From Nitrososphaerales archaeon TH526 (GTDB taxonomy: Archaea; Thermoproteota; Nitrososphaeria; Nitrososphaerales; Nitrososphaeraceae): 5,546 nt of DNA. The DNA lies in NCBI GenBank assembly GCA_014523665.1, contig JAATVR010000026.1, positions 1 to 5,546 of the forward strand. Reading direction: 5' to 3'. The notes beneath the pieces are model-generated. The model saw only the letters and a program-made list of their open reading frames with translations, was not told where the DNA came from and searched no databases. This document shows positions 4,899 through 5,546 of this stretch, in pieces. The position numbers and the translations under genes were made by a program. How positions within the stretch are numbered: position 1 is the stretch's first letter; every line of letters begins with the position of its first letter.

Positions 4899-5546
4899 GT
4901 ACGAATCGCAATTAGGGAGCGCTAGCTTAGAACAGTTCGAACTACTGAAAGGTTTACCGTTCTATGATTGGCAGCACAAAGCTGGCTCTGGTCGAAATCA
5001 CGCTCAGGCAATCAGCTTCAACCACGCCATAGGTCTACCCCAGAAGAATGGCCAACCCTTTCCTTTATTCGATTATGAACAGTTGGTATTTGAAACACTG
5101 CACAAGCACAAACACGTCTGGATTAAGAAGGCTACTGGCCTAGGCATTACTGAGTTTATGCTGCGGTATATGGCTTGGCTATGTTTGAAGGATAATACAC
5201 TCAGAGGTTCACAGATGTGCATTGTAACGGGACAAGGATAGAGTTAGCAATCACACTGATAGATAGGATGAAGCGATTATTTACTGAAGCTAGATCCTCT
5301 CAAAATCACGCTCAAAAAATTAGCTTCGACACCAAAGAGACAGTGATCGAGCTAAATGGTGTGCATATCGAAGCATACCCGTCACATCACCTAGACGCAA
5401 TGCGAGGACTTACAGATGTGACATTCATCTATCTAGATGAGGCTGATTTTTTCCCTCCAGGACAACAACAGGATGCTCGTGATGTATCTGAGAGATATAT
5501 TGCAAAAAGTTCCCCGTATATAATAATGGTTAGCACTCCCAATGCA
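4864..5546 (+). pseudogene. terL: Terminase large subunit, N-terminal ATPase part, frameshifted
   Basis: This is the packaging motor ATPase of a head-tail virus or provirus, cut by the window end. The first frame, 4864-5241, gives 125 residues: GLPFYDWQHKAG (30-41), NHAIGLPQKNGQPFPLFDYE (53-72) and a Walker A-like loop KKATGLGITEFMLR (88-101), ending MCIVTGQG at a TAG. The protein resumes one frame back at 5235 and stays open to 5546: RIELAITLIDRMKRLF, IELNGVHIEAYPSHHLDAMR, the Walker B motif TFIYLDEADF with catalytic Glu, and the coupling motif VSTPNA. Adding one C at about 5233-5234 would give VTGPRIELA across the join, the sequence expected of this family. No other lesion is seen in either half, so this is a very recent mutation or a sequencing error. 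No slippery heptamer was seen, so programmed frameshifting is unlikely. The ATG lies inside the end of the HTH gene. The nuclease domain lies beyond the window. Confidence 0.88.
4993..5330 (+). repeat. In-register 30-base direct repeat within terL
   Basis: The repeat units are 4993-5022 and 5301-5330. They match at 24 of 30 bases, including twelve identical bases in a row (AAATCACGCTCA), and both are read in the protein frame as (R/Q)NHAQ(A/K)ISF(N/D). The second copy lies after the frameshift, just before the segment leading to Walker B. Confidence 0.5.

Noticed and set aside
5221..5250. Programmed -1 ribosomal frameshift in terL
   Set aside because: There is no X-XXY-YYZ slippery heptamer before the TAG, and inserting a single C restores the expected TGPRIE sequence, so a simple indel explains it better.
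1..5546. CRISPR array, casposon, tRNA attachment site
   Set aside because: No regularly spaced direct repeats, no Cas1-like protein and no tRNA-like sequence were seen on either strand.

Overview
The window looks like an accessory region of an archaeal chromosome, most likely an ammonia-oxidising thaumarchaeon of the Nitrososphaera/Nitrosocosmicus type. This rests on the low G+C, AGA/AGG-rich arginine codons, AT-rich TATA-like boxes, and remembered resemblance of the integrase, small terminase-like and terminase proteins to families from that group. No search could be run, so the lineage call is an inference.

Layout: 1-409 holds no gene I can support. Two minus-strand genes follow: an uncharacterised helical 72-residue protein (410-628) and a clear Cupin_5/DUF985 protein (761-1333). 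After a gene-free stretch containing an inverted repeat (1410-1439) comes a plus-strand tyrosine recombinase that keeps its DNA-binding N-terminal domain but lost the catalytic domain (1647-2168). From 2298 to 3456 there are three separate remnants of the 3' end of a phage-type terminase large subunit gene (2298-2351, 2959-2991 and 3172-3456). Between the first two sits an intact minus-strand membrane protein with two C-terminal zinc ribbons (2396-2800). From 3457 to about 4260 the DNA is mostly degraded; it holds a start-less, Asp/Asn-rich open stretch (3754-4059) and a small unidentified frame (4114-4260). The window ends with a typical virus packaging pair: an HTH protein resembling a small terminase subunit (4398-4898), overlapped by the N-terminal ATPase half of a terminase large subunit (4864 to beyond 5546). 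The large subunit is split by a one-base frameshift near 5233.

Read together, the plus strand from 1647 onward looks like a graveyard of head-tail virus (provirus) DNA: integrase remnant, repeated terL tails, then a terS-terL pair. The minus-strand genes look like ordinary cellular cargo. The most unusual features are the repeated terL 3' ends, two of which differ only at synonymous positions over 30 bases, and an in-register repeat inside the frameshifted terL. No wholly new system can be demonstrated from this window.
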